This document shows positions 43,243-52,242 of a stretch of 64,000 bases of DNA, piece after piece. The DNA is from Sediminicola luteus. Its GTDB lineage: Bacteria; Bacteroidota; Bacteroidia; Flavobacteriales; Flavobacteriaceae. The stretch is taken from positions 513,305 to 577,304 of the forward strand of contig NZ_KZ300476.1 in assembly GCF_002514735.1 (NCBI RefSeq), given 5' to 3'. Positions within the stretch are counted from its first letter, which is position 1, and each line of letters opens with the position of its first letter. A program made the translations under genes and the position numbers. Under the pieces are notes generated by a model, which was not told where the DNA came from, did no database searches, and worked only from the letters and a program-made list of their open reading frames with translations.

Positions 43243-44040
43243 TTAAAACTCCCGTTTCTTATTCTGCTCTTCGTAGGCCTGAAGCTGGTCTTTAGGTATT
43301 ACCTTCAAAAATGATGGATGTTGTTCTATGGCATATTCCAACTTCTCAATTATCTCGGCCACCGATTCATTGTCATAATCAATCTCTAACGGATCCTTGA
43401 TTACCATAGATTGCAGTATACCCTTCTTTTTAATAAACAGTCCTTTTTTATCAAATGACCTACGGAAGCCATCGATTACTACGGGTACTACTACGGGTTT
43501 GTATTTTTTAATGATATGGGCCGTACCTTTTCTTAAGGGTTTCCATGGGGTGGTGGTTCCTTGCGGAAAGGTAATTACCCACCCATCGTCCAAGGCTTTA
43601 CCGATGTTGGAAATGTCACTGAATTTTACCTTGCGGTTTACATCTTGCCCTGCCGAACGCCATGTACGTTCAATACTGATAGAGCCGGCATAAGCCAATA
43701 CTTTGGCCAACAAACTCTGTTTCATGGTCTCGGCCGCGGCCACATAATACAGGTTCAGTTTGGGTTGCCATAAATACCCCACATTTCGGATATTATCTTC
43801 ACGCCCACTTAAACTGGCATTGAATACATGGAACATGGCCACTACATCGGCAAAATAGGTTTGATGGTTACTTACAAACAGCACATTGGTCTCAGGTAAG
43901 TCCCGTAGTACCTGTGACCCCTCAATCTCTAGGCGGTTAAATCCCTTATAGCGCGAATGCGTTATAACACCGGCGATACGGATAAGCCATTTCTTTAAAA
44001 ATAATATATGTCCGAAAGGGTTCTCTTTAAAAATCCCCAT
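43243..44040 (-). CDS. PlsC-like acyltransferase with altered motifs
   Basis: 265 residues from ATG 44040 (an ATG at 44079 adds unconserved residues). It has the lysophospholipid acyltransferase fold, but motif I reads NHQTYFAD, with five instead of four residues between His and Asp, and motif III reads FPQGTT instead of FPEGTR. In canonical PlsC the Glu and Arg of motif III bind the glycerol phosphate. This protein may therefore acylate another hydroxyl acceptor, such as an aminolipid. It lies 42 bases after the Nudix gene on the same strand. Confidence 0.75.
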   Translation of the reverse strand: MGIFKENPFGHILFLKKWLIRIAGVITHSRYKGFNRLEIEGSQVLRDLPETNVLFVSNHQTYFADVVAMFHVFNASLSGREDNIRNVGYLWQPKLNLYYVAAAETMKQSLLAKVLAYAGSISIERTWRSAGQDVNRKVKFSDISNIGKALDDGWVITFPQGTTTPWKPLRKGTAHIIKKYKPVVVPVVIDGFRRSFDKKGLFIKKKGILQSMVIKDPLEIDYDNESVAEIIEKLEYAIEQHPSFLKVIPKDQLQAYEEQNKKREF

Positions 44041-44082
44041 AAAAGTTGCGTCGTTTGGTGCCCAAATGTACAAAATCAATGC

Positions 44083-44721
44083 TTATTGCGCCCGAAACCA
44101 TAAGTCCCTGATTTCCGACAACATCATGGCCGTGGCTCCCCACACCACATGATCTTGTAATATAAAAGCCGGCACTTTCATGGTATTCGCATAAGACGTA
44201 CTCAATTCCCTTTCTTGCACCGATTCAACCGCCAAGAACTCGGTCAAGGGTACTTTGACTAAGGCTTCCACCTCAGATTCCTGGATTATAAATCGTGGCT
44301 CTGCGGCACACCAACCCAAAAATGGGGTCACTAAAAAATTACTGGGCGGAATGTAGACATCGCTTAACTCACGTACCAAACGAATTTCATTAACTGGTAC
44401 ACCGACTTCTTCAAAAGTTTCCCGCAAGGCCGTATCCTGAATATGGCGATCATCCATTTCTACTTTCCCGCCGGGGAAGCCTATTTGGTTCGCATGTACC
44501 CCTTTATAGGTTTTTCTCAAAATCAATAAAAGCATCGTGTTACCTGATTCGTTTGGGTAGCACAAAGCCATAACCCCTGCCCTTTTGGCTTGTTCAGGCA
44601 CTGTCATATGCTCCAAATCGCGACGACGCAAGGGCGGAACCATTTTCGCATGAGCCGATAGCCCGGGTAAGGGTAGATTTTTTATTTTTGGGAGTTGTTC
44701 TAAAAAAACGTTGAATTCCAT
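44083..44721 (-). CDS. Nudix hydrolase, CoA pyrophosphatase type
   Basis: 212 residues. The Nudix box GGKVEMDDRHIQDTALRE, continuing TFEEVGV, is complete. LLILRKTYKGVHANQIGFPGGKVE is the CoA-pyrophosphatase (NudL-like) UPF0035 signature. It hydrolyses CoA to phosphopantetheine and 3',5'-ADP. Its start codon overlaps that of the divergent cyclophilin gene (CATG, 44719-44722). Confidence 0.9.
   Translation of the reverse strand: MEFNVFLEQLPKIKNLPLPGLSAHAKMVPPLRRRDLEHMTVPEQAKRAGVMALCYPNESGNTMLLLILRKTYKGVHANQIGFPGGKVEMDDRHIQDTALRETFEEVGVPVNEIRLVRELSDVYIPPSNFLVTPFLGWCAAEPRFIIQESEVEALVKVPLTEFLAVESVQERELSTSYANTMKVPAFILQDHVVWGATAMMLSEIRDLWFRAQ
44683..44690 (+). promoter_or_regulatory. -7 box of the cyclophilin gene inside the Nudix gene
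   Basis: TATTTTTG matches TAnnTTTG, 30 bases before the ATG at 44720. It lies inside the 5' end of the divergent Nudix coding region. Confidence 0.4.
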
Positions 44722-45430
44722 GCGTAACTATTTGGCCGCTCTAGGGGCTTTGGCAGCCCTTTTTGGTTTCCATTCTTGTAAAGATACCCCAAAAATGGAA
44801 GCCACACCCGAAGTTGAAGTTGTTGAAACCCTAAAAGACACCGTGGTTGTAGACTCCGCCGAAGAACCGGAAGAAGAACCTTTTCGGTTAAACGAGGATA
44901 ATGCAATCGATTTTTTCTTCAACTACGCCAAGGATCTAAAGGAAACCAAGGTAAAAATCAGTACCAACCATGGCGATTTTACCATTCAACTCTACAACAA
45001 CGTTCCCTACCATAAGGCCAATTTTATTTATTTGGCCAAAGCCGGATATTTCGACAATACCTACTTCCATAGGGTCGTAAAGAATTTTATCATTCAAGGA
45101 GGTAATGCCGATAACAAGGAAACTTCACGGAAGAGACGGGAAATTGGTCGTTATCTGTTACCGCCAGACACCCGAAAAGGACACAAACATCATAGAGGTA
45201 CCGTGTCTATGCCCAGTAGTGAGATAAACAACCCGCACATGCTGGCCTCACCTTATGAATTCTTTATCGTAGTCACCAAACCCGGATCGTACCATCTAGA
45301 TGGGGAGTATACCCCTTTCGGTAAAGTTATATCCGGTATGGATGTGGTGGATAAAATCAATAATTTACCTGTAGATGACGGGGACTGGCCAAAACAAAAC
45401 GTAGTCATTACCAAGGCCGAAGCCTTCTAG
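44720..45430 (+). CDS. Peptidyl-prolyl cis-trans isomerase (cyclophilin type), lipoprotein
   Basis: 236 residues from ATG 44720 (an in-frame TTG at 44711 is possible). Signal with lipobox GFHSC (Cys20). A short acidic linker precedes the cyclophilin domain (ISTNHGDFTIQL, NFIYLAKAGYFDNTYFHRV, FIIQGGNADN, YTPFGKVISGMDVVDKI). It catalyses proline isomerisation in exported proteins. It converges with the TRIC-like gene, five bases away. Confidence 0.92.
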   Translation: MRNYLAALGALAALFGFHSCKDTPKMEATPEVEVVETLKDTVVVDSAEEPEEEPFRLNEDNAIDFFFNYAKDLKETKVKISTNHGDFTIQLYNNVPYHKANFIYLAKAGYFDNTYFHRVVKNFIIQGGNADNKETSRKRREIGRYLLPPDTRKGHKHHRGTVSMPSSEINNPHMLASPYEFFIVVTKPGSYHLDGEYTPFGKVISGMDVVDKINNLPVDDGDWPKQNVVITKAEAF

Positions 45431-45435
45431 CCCCC

Positions 45436-46050
45436 CTATGCTTTTTCATTGTATAAACTAGGTAAACTCACCTTAAAACGAACGGCCCATAAGCGAATAC
45501 CTATTACCGCAAGTATACCCAAAATGTAACAATAGGGTTCAGCCAAGGGGGTCAATCGGGCTAAAAAATATAAGCTTCCGCCTGCAATACAGGCCGTTGC
45601 ATATATTTCCTTTCTAAAGATCACGGGAATCTCGTTACATAAAATATCGCGTATTACGCCTCCAAAACAGGCTGTCATAGTACCTAAGGCGATACACATT
45701 ATGGGTATTAATCCGGCCGTAAGCCCTTTCTCAATACCCACCAAAGTATAAAGTCCTATCCCAATGGTATCGAACAAAAACAACGACTTGGCCAAGTACC
45801 GAAGTTTTTCACGAAACAAAATGGCAAAGGTAACCGAAGCCATTATGGTAAAAATGTAAACTGAATCGGTGAGCCAGCCTACCGGTGTATTACCGATGAG
45901 CATATCACGCAGCGTGCCACCACCAACAGCGGTCACAAAGGCAATGATAAAAACCCCGAAAGGATCTAAGCGCATACGCAAGGCAACCAATACCCCTGAG
46001 ATAGCAAAGGAAATCGTACCTAATATGTCCAATACAAAGTAAAAATCCAT
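45436..46050 (-). CDS. TRIC-like (UPF0126) trimeric cation channel
   Basis: 204 residues with seven predicted membrane segments. It has the two inverted-repeat motifs of the family, FVTAVGGGTLRDML and TACFGGVIRDILC. Prokaryotic TRIC channels conduct K+ and Na+; the physiological role is uncertain. It is last in a probable RDD-HD-TRIC operon (32-base gap). Confidence 0.88.
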   Translation of the reverse strand: MDFYFVLDILGTISFAISGVLVALRMRLDPFGVFIIAFVTAVGGGTLRDMLIGNTPVGWLTDSVYIFTIMASVTFAILFREKLRYLAKSLFLFDTIGIGLYTLVGIEKGLTAGLIPIMCIALGTMTACFGGVIRDILCNEIPVIFRKEIYATACIAGGSLYFLARLTPLAEPYCYILGILAVIGIRLWAVRFKVSLPSLYNEKA

Positions 46051-46082
46051 GATAGGTTTTTCAGTTCTTTAAAAAAAAAGAT

Positions 46083-46607
46083 TTAACGCCTGTAAACCTC
46101 GATTTTTCGGATCAAACGGTCTTCTAGATAATCGCAACTTCCGGCCAATTCTACTAATATAAGACTAGCTTCCTTTTTATAAGCTTCAACTTTTTCTTCA
46201 GTCCAAAACTCCGGTGGCTGCTGCAAATTGGTAATGCGATCGGCCAATTTAACCAAGGCCACTTCACGTGGAAAGGTTTTTATCCGATCCAAACTATCCT
46301 GCATCCGCTTTTCCTTGGGAAGGTTTTCATCCTTGGTCAAGGCTGATACACCAAAGGCTACCGGGCCATCGAACAGTTCGATCAATTCCAGCATATCGGT
46401 ATCCGTATCTTCCAAAGTATCGTGCAATAATGCCAACTGAACCGCAAAATCGAGGTCAAAATCGGGTTGCTGGGCATGGGCCAACATAACCTCCATGGCC
46501 ACGTTGGACACATGTGCCAAATAGTTGGTTTTGGTACCCGGCACTTGTTGCTTCGCATGCTTGGCACCTGCAAACCTTATGGCCTTTTGATAAAGTTCTT
46601 GCGTCAT
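46083..46607 (-). CDS. HD-domain hydrolase, Mesh1/SpoT-like small alarmone hydrolase
   Basis: 174 residues. Metal-binding residues are His32 (AHVSNV) and His62-Asp63 in LLHDTLEDTDTD, with the later Asp in VKLADRITNLQ. The layout and length match Mesh1-type single-domain (p)ppGpp hydrolases; no synthetase or ACT domain is present. Another phosphoester substrate (for instance NADPH, which human MESH1 also accepts) is possible. Confidence 0.83.
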   Translation of the reverse strand: MTQELYQKAIRFAGAKHAKQQVPGTKTNYLAHVSNVAMEVMLAHAQQPDFDLDFAVQLALLHDTLEDTDTDMLELIELFDGPVAFGVSALTKDENLPKEKRMQDSLDRIKTFPREVALVKLADRITNLQQPPEFWTEEKVEAYKKEASLILVELAGSCDYLEDRLIRKIEVYRR

Positions 46608-46622
46608 AGAAACTAATGTGGA

Positions 46623-47348
46623 TTACATACGTTGGGTGTAGTAGTTGTAATCTTTAAGTACCGTATCTATATATTGTCGATCATAGAGTTCGCTACCGGT
46701 CTGCAATATACCATCTACTTTGGTACGCAGCACCCGCATAGTCTTAAAATCACTACTTTGTTTAGCGATCAAAAAGGCTTCCTTAATCAATCGTACATCT
46801 TTATCGGTAAGCAGGGTAACATTGGTAAACTGGGGTTGATAGGTGTCTTCTACCTCTTCCAAAATAGTATGGCTAACCTTGGTCTTGTTTTTGGTACTTA
46901 CCACAACGGTGCCTGCTGCGGCATCGCCCAAACGTTGGTGCTTTTCAGTAAAAACGATAGACATGATACCGACAGAGCCCATAAAAACCCATATGTCGAT
47001 CAAACGGAACATCCAACGCACTAAAAAATGGGACCAGTGCACCGGGGAACCATCTACCTTAACCACACGTATTTTTAGTAACATTTTACCCACGGTACGC
47101 CCGTTGAACAACGAATGCATAATCAAACTATAACAGGTAGCAGGTAAAAAAATAAGTCCAACCACACCCCGTTGGGTCCAACCGTCTTGGTATACATAAC
47201 CAATGGCATCGCCCACTAGGTTGACCAGTACCGAGTAGATATACAACACCAAGCCATCTATCAAAAAAGCCAGGATTCTTTCACCCAGGCCTACTATTTT
47301 ATAATCTAGATTGACATTTTGCGTTGTATTGATTCGTAGATTGGACAT
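46623..47348 (-). CDS. RDD-family membrane protein
   Basis: 241 residues. Four membrane segments in the first 150 residues, starting with VGLGERILAFLIDGLVLYIYSV (the RDD arginine and aspartate) and VGKMLLKIRVV. The last 90 residues are cytosolic. The function of RDD proteins is mostly unknown; here it is divergent, 38 bases from the SpoIIM gene, as in many MoxR/SpoIIM clusters. Confidence 0.9.
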   Translation of the reverse strand: MSNLRINTTQNVNLDYKIVGLGERILAFLIDGLVLYIYSVLVNLVGDAIGYVYQDGWTQRGVVGLIFLPATCYSLIMHSLFNGRTVGKMLLKIRVVKVDGSPVHWSHFLVRWMFRLIDIWVFMGSVGIMSIVFTEKHQRLGDAAAGTVVVSTKNKTKVSHTILEEVEDTYQPQFTNVTLLTDKDVRLIKEAFLIAKQSSDFKTMRVLRTKVDGILQTGSELYDRQYIDTVLKDYNYYTQRM

Positions 47349-47386
47349 TTCCGACTATTTTTAACTGCTAAACTAACCAATGGCAT

Positions 47387-48346
47387 ATGCGCGAAGCCGC
47401 CTTTGTAAAACAAAATAAGGAAAAATGGATCGCTTTCGAAAAAGGATTGGAGCATGATTCCTTATTGTCTCCCGACGATTTGGCCGATGGCTATATTCAA
47501 TTGACCAACGACTTGTCGTATGCCCAAACCTATTACGCTGAAAGTAAGACTTTATTGTATTTGAACGCCTTGGCCTCTAAGGCGCATCAAAAAATATATA
47601 AGAACAAGAAAGAAGAAGGCAATCGCATTCTCGATTTTTGGTTAAAAGAGTTTCCCTTATTCTTTAGACAGCACCACCCTACCCTATTGTTCGCTTTCTT
47701 GGTGTTTGGCATTGCCACGGCAATTGGCAGTATCTCGGCCATGCGCGACACCGATTTTGTCCGTCTGATTCTAGGGGATGCCTATGTGAACCTTACCTTA
47801 GAGAATATCGCCAAAGGTGAACCTACCGCCATTTATAAAAGTGGTACCATGGTGGGTTCTTTTCTAGGTATTACGCTAAACAACATAAAAGTGGGCATAT
47901 TTGCCTTTATCTTGGGCGTAACCGCTGGGGTGGGCACCGTATGGATCTTATTTTCCAACGGCATCATGCTTGGGGCCTTTATTACCTTTTTCTATACCAA
48001 AGGGGTCTTTTTAGAGGCCAATAGGCAAATTTGGTTGCACGGTACCATTGAAATATCGGTTATAATCGTAGCAGGTTGTGCCGGCTTGGTCATGGGCCAA
48101 GGTATTCTATTCCCAGGCACCTATGCCCGAAGGCTATCATTTATGAAAGCGGCCAAAGATGGGCTGAAAATTATCGTCAGTACCCTACCCTTTTTCGTGG
48201 TCGCTGGGTTTATTGAAGGTTTTATTACCCGTTATTCGAACATGCCCGATTTTTTGGCCTTTACCATAATCGGCGGGTCGCTTTGCCTAATCTTATTCTA
48301 CTATATCATTTACCCCATTCAAATCCATGCAAAATACGCCCGATAA
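47387..48346 (+). CDS. SpoIIM-family (DUF95) membrane protein
   Basis: 319 residues. A cytosolic N-terminus of about 100 residues (REAAFVKQNKEKWIAFEKGLEH is its conserved start) is followed by five membrane segments with the motif NNIKVGIFAFILGV. In this setting it is not linked to sporulation; it is part of an envelope or stress cluster. It overlaps the next gene by 20 bases. Confidence 0.9.
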   Translation: MREAAFVKQNKEKWIAFEKGLEHDSLLSPDDLADGYIQLTNDLSYAQTYYAESKTLLYLNALASKAHQKIYKNKKEEGNRILDFWLKEFPLFFRQHHPTLLFAFLVFGIATAIGSISAMRDTDFVRLILGDAYVNLTLENIAKGEPTAIYKSGTMVGSFLGITLNNIKVGIFAFILGVTAGVGTVWILFSNGIMLGAFITFFYTKGVFLEANRQIWLHGTIEISVIIVAGCAGLVMGQGILFPGTYARRLSFMKAAKDGLKIIVSTLPFFVVAGFIEGFITRYSNMPDFLAFTIIGGSLCLILFYYIIYPIQIHAKYAR

Positions 48347-49283
48347 TATTTTCAATAGATATATAGAGTTACGTATTAACCGTGATTTCGGAGCCATACT
48401 CTCTACCTATTTCGATTTTGTACGACAGAATTTTAAACGTTTTGCCAATATATTCATTAGTTACAACGGTCTGTTTTTAATTGGTCTGTTGATCGCCAGT
48501 TATTTTATGGTAACCGGGTATATCGGCATTTTCAGTTATGAATTAGATCCGTATGCCGATGGGCCAACTACAGAAAGCCATTTAATCGACGTCTTTATTG
48601 GTGCTGGGTTATTCTTTTTGATTTTGATTGTAGTAGGCGTCTTAAATTATGGTTTATCGGCCTCTTATATTGTGCTGTATCAAGAAAAAGGTGAACTCAC
48701 CCCAATTGACCGAAAAGAAGTTTGGGCCTTTACCAAAGCCCGAATGGGTAAGAGTATTTTATTTTTACTATTGGTTATTGCCATCGCCATTGGGGTATTT
48801 CTAGCCGCCGTAATCGTAATGATAATTCCGATAATAGGCATGTTCGCCCAATTGGCCGTTCAATATGGATTAATGGCATGGATTGGCGTTTCTTATTTGG
48901 TTATGATGAAAGAAGACAAAGGCATAACCGAAGCCTTTTCCGAAGGATGGAAACTGGTTTTTAAAAACTTTTGGACATCAATAGGAGTAAACTTTATTCT
49001 CGGGTTCTTGAATCAAATATTCTTGTTGGTGGTTATGATCGCACCTACTATACTTGTTGGGCTTTATACCTATCATATCCTTTCCAATGATGTCGATTTT
49101 ACCCAGGTAACCCCCAAAATCATCTATACCTTAGCCCTCTGTCTTTTCTTACTTACTGCCGTATTCGGCCAATGTCTTACCCAATTTGTAAATGGTATTC
49201 TGTATTTCTCTTTGCACGAAAAGACGTATAATACCCATTTACAAGAAAAAATAGATCAAATAGGACAATTGGATGCAGAGTAG
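48327..49283 (+). CDS. Polytopic membrane protein of the MoxR cluster
   Basis: 318 residues with about six membrane segments (LFLIGLLIASYFMVTGYIGIF is the first). The middle resembles the membrane domain of glycerophosphodiesterase-like proteins, but no catalytic domain is present. It overlaps its neighbours at both ends (20 and 11 bases), so its expression is tightly tied to theirs. Confidence 0.85.
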   Translation: MQNTPDNIFNRYIELRINRDFGAILSTYFDFVRQNFKRFANIFISYNGLFLIGLLIASYFMVTGYIGIFSYELDPYADGPTTESHLIDVFIGAGLFFLILIVVGVLNYGLSASYIVLYQEKGELTPIDRKEVWAFTKARMGKSILFLLLVIAIAIGVFLAAVIVMIIPIIGMFAQLAVQYGLMAWIGVSYLVMMKEDKGITEAFSEGWKLVFKNFWTSIGVNFILGFLNQIFLLVVMIAPTILVGLYTYHILSNDVDFTQVTPKIIYTLALCLFLLTAVFGQCLTQFVNGILYFSLHEKTYNTHLQEKIDQIGQLDAE

Positions 49284-49989
49284 GCCTGAAAACATATTGG
49301 GTACCACCACCGATTCCCTCGGATTACAATACGATTCGGAATCTAGTTTGCACCTACGTGAATTTGCCGAGGGCATGGGAGAAAGGTATACCGGGGACGA
49401 GTTCCAATATGTAGTTGATGCCCCGGAAAACACCAATTTCCTGTTCCGGATCATTGGTTGGGTTTTGGATATGATCAGTTCTTTTCTGCGTTGGTTGTTC
49501 GATGGCCTAGGCATAGAACTTACACCAGAACTTATGCAATTGATGGAAATTCTGGTGTACCTTGTTTTCGGCGGAGTGGTACTGTACTTTCTAATTCGCT
49601 TTTTTTCTAAGGAAAGTGCCCGCAGTTTATTCAGGAAAAAAAGCCATGTACTGCCTACGGTAGACCTAAGCCAGACCCATATTGACACCTTAGACCTTAA
49701 CAACCTATTGGACAAGGCACTACAAGCCAAAAATTACCGTATGGCCATTCGGTACCATTATCTTTTGGTATTGCAACAACTATCGCAAAAACTACTCATA
49801 GACTGGCAATACGATAAAACCAATGCCGACTATATACGGGAATTGGCCCAAACTAAGTTCAATACCCCTTTTGGGGAGGTATCTTATCTCTACAATCATA
49901 TCTGGTATGGCGAGCAACCCATAGATGCCATTATTTTTGATAGAGCGGTGCAACCGTTCCAACGTTTAAAACAAGACTTGGATGGATAA
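49273..49989 (+). CDS. DUF4129 protein
   Basis: 238 residues. One membrane segment (about residues 93-113, LVYLVFGGVVLYFLIRFF) and a C-terminal cytosolic DUF4129 domain (KNYRMAIRYHYLLVLQQLS, NADYIRELAQTKF, YLYNHIWYGE). Start and stop overlap with both neighbours. DUF4129 is found in MoxR/DUF58 clusters and in protein-glutamine gamma-glutamyltransferase fusions. Function unknown. Confidence 0.88.
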   Translation: MQSRPENILGTTTDSLGLQYDSESSLHLREFAEGMGERYTGDEFQYVVDAPENTNFLFRIIGWVLDMISSFLRWLFDGLGIELTPELMQLMEILVYLVFGGVVLYFLIRFFSKESARSLFRKKSHVLPTVDLSQTHIDTLDLNNLLDKALQAKNYRMAIRYHYLLVLQQLSQKLLIDWQYDKTNADYIRELAQTKFNTPFGEVSYLYNHIWYGEQPIDAIIFDRAVQPFQRLKQDLDG

Positions 49990-51208
49990 ACGCTCAAAAA
50001 TCATAATAGGCCTTTTTGTGGGGGTGGTCATTTTGATCATCCTCACAGAGTTTACCAAACCCAAACCATTAGATTGGCGGCCATCGTATACCTCGTACCA
50101 CAAAAAACCCTTTGGGGGCCATATTCTGTTTCAAGAACTGAAAAGTATATTTCCTGAAGGTGCCGCCTTAAAAAACAGACCCACCTATTCGGTGCTTACG
50201 GAATTGGATTCGACAGAAACCAGCAATTACTTGATCATAGGCGGACATGTGGATTTAGACCGAACCACAACCGAGAAACTCTTGGACTATGTGCATAGGG
50301 GAAGCTCTGTATTCATGGCTACCGAACGGTTACCTCGCTATTTGGCTGACACCTTGAACCTTTCCATTCAGAGTGCCAGTACGATACTGGAAGACTCTGT
50401 TCAACTTTCCTTAACCCATAAAACATTTAGGGGTCAAAACGCATTCATTCAAAGAGGAAGCTCAAAATCGCACATAAAAAGTCTCGATAGCCTCAATAGC
50501 ACCATTCTGGGCCATGCCAGTTTTACTAAAGATAGCCTAGAGACCCTTCTGGAGGGCGAATCCGAATGGGGCCAGATTGAAGTTGAGGAAGTCAACTTTA
50601 TCAAGACCAAAATGGGTAAGGGACATTTCTATGTGCATGCCAACCCCATCGCTTTTACCAACTATTATTTGCTGCATGGCAATCCGGAATACGTTTCACG
50701 TTGTTTATCATATTTACCGGAACAACCCACCTATTGGGACGATTATCTTAAAGATGGTAGGCAGATTATTGACTCGCCCTTACGCTATGTACTCAATCAA
50801 GATGCGTTACGTTGGGCCTATTATCTGGGGGTTGTAGGTTTGTTACTGTTTATGATTTTCCGGGCTAAAAGGGAACAACGCATCATTCCGGTCCTAAAAC
50901 CATTGGAAAACTCTTCGGTGGCATTTGCCAAAACAGTGGGCAACCTCTATTTTCAGCATCAAGATTATGCGGACCTTATCCAGAAAAAAACCAACTTTTT
51001 CTTGGCAGAAATCAGGGCCAATTATCATGTAGACACACAAACCCTCGATATGACCTTGGCCAAACAATTGGCCGCCAAATCGGGTAATAGCCTAGAAAAA
51101 ACCGAAACGCTTTTTAAGGCTATTCAAAAAACACAACAAAAAATACAATTGGGTCAGGCCGACCTAATCCGTATCAATAAACTAATAAATGAATACAGGC
51201 ACCCTTAA
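49982..51208 (+). CDS. DUF4350 protein
   Basis: 408 residues. An N-terminal membrane anchor (residues 8-24) precedes a GATase-like alpha/beta domain (SYHKKPFGGHILFQELKSIFP, SNYLIIGGHVDLD) that is outside the cytosol, and a second membrane segment near 280 (YYLGVVGLLLFMIF) ahead of a cytosolic helical tail. It matches DUF4350, a usual member of the cluster. It overlaps the DUF4129 gene by eight bases. Confidence 0.85.
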   Translation: MDKRSKIIIGLFVGVVILIILTEFTKPKPLDWRPSYTSYHKKPFGGHILFQELKSIFPEGAALKNRPTYSVLTELDSTETSNYLIIGGHVDLDRTTTEKLLDYVHRGSSVFMATERLPRYLADTLNLSIQSASTILEDSVQLSLTHKTFRGQNAFIQRGSSKSHIKSLDSLNSTILGHASFTKDSLETLLEGESEWGQIEVEEVNFIKTKMGKGHFYVHANPIAFTNYYLLHGNPEYVSRCLSYLPEQPTYWDDYLKDGRQIIDSPLRYVLNQDALRWAYYLGVVGLLLFMIFRAKREQRIIPVLKPLENSSVAFAKTVGNLYFQHQDYADLIQKKTNFFLAEIRANYHVDTQTLDMTLAKQLAAKSGNSLEKTETLFKAIQKTQQKIQLGQADLIRINKLINEYRHP

Positions 51209-51237
51209 TGGGTATTAACCGATAAAGGATTTTATAA

Positions 51238-52242
51238 ATGGAGCAAAACAACATACCTGAAGAAAACCAGCCGCTTTCCTTTGAAAACCGCATTGACTTG
51301 GCACCCTTGCGTGCAGCAGTAGACAATATTAAAAAGGAAGTAGGGAAAATCATTATTGGTCAAGAAGCCATGATCGACCTATTGATTATATCCATTCTGG
51401 CCAACGGGCACTCCTTAATCGAGGGGGTACCCGGGGTAGCCAAGACCGAAACCGCCAAAGCCTTGGCCAAAACCATGAACGTGGCTTTTAGCCGGATTCA
51501 GTTTACCCCAGACCTAATGCCCAGTGACATCTTAGGTACGGCGGTCTTCAATGCCAAAACCACTGACTTCGAATTTAAAAAAGGCCCCATATTTTCGAAC
51601 ATTGTTCTTATAGACGAAATCAACCGGGCTCCGGCCAAAACCCAAGCGGCACTTTTCGAGGCTATGGCCGAAAGACAGATTACCATAGATGGCCATGAAT
51701 ACCCTATGGAACCTCCGTTTCTAGTATTCGCCACGCAAAACCCTATTGAACAAGAAGGCACCTATCGACTTCCTGAAGCACAGCTAGACCGATTCTTATT
51801 CAAAATCAATGTGGCTTATCCTTCGTTGGACGAGGAGGTCATGATCTTGGAGCGTAAACACGAACAAAAAAACAAAAAGATAGACGATGTAGTTTCGGGC
51901 GTGTTGACCGCCACTGATATTGCAAAATACCAAGATACCATCAAGTCCATATTGATTGAAAAACACTTGATCCAGTACATCGCCAGTATTGTGGAGAACA
52001 CCCGAAGTAATGCCAATCTCTATCTAGGAGCTTCACCCAGGGCCAGTATTGCCATAATGGATGCCTCCAAAGCTTTGGCAGCCATGAACGGACGCGATTT
52101 TGTAACCCCGGAAGACATTAAATCGGTAGCACCTGCCGTATTGGGGCATCGTATTATTCTAACCCCAGAACGTGAAATGGAAGGCCTGAGTGCCGAAAAA
52201 GTAATCAAACAAATTATAGAATCCATAGAAATTCCGCGCTAG
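51238..52242 (+). CDS. moxR: MoxR-family AAA+ ATPase
   Basis: 334 residues. Walker A GVPGVAKT (residues 63-70), Walker B VLIDEINRAP, sensor 1 FATQNPIEQEGTYRLPEAQLDRF. It belongs to the MoxR chaperone-like group that works with DUF58 or VWA proteins in assembly or metal insertion. Its stop codon shares one base with the GTG start of the DUF58 gene. Confidence 0.96.
   Translation: MEQNNIPEENQPLSFENRIDLAPLRAAVDNIKKEVGKIIIGQEAMIDLLIISILANGHSLIEGVPGVAKTETAKALAKTMNVAFSRIQFTPDLMPSDILGTAVFNAKTTDFEFKKGPIFSNIVLIDEINRAPAKTQAALFEAMAERQITIDGHEYPMEPPFLVFATQNPIEQEGTYRLPEAQLDRFLFKINVAYPSLDEEVMILERKHEQKNKKIDDVVSGVLTATDIAKYQDTIKSILIEKHLIQYIASIVENTRSNANLYLGASPRASIAIMDASKALAAMNGRDFVTPEDIKSVAPAVLGHRIILTPEREMEGLSAEKVIKQIIESIEIPR

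Noticed and set aside
47351..47386. TATTTTTA before the SpoIIM gene as a promoter
   Set aside because: The last base deviates from TAnnTTTG and the nearest TTG is 24 bases away, beyond the usual range.
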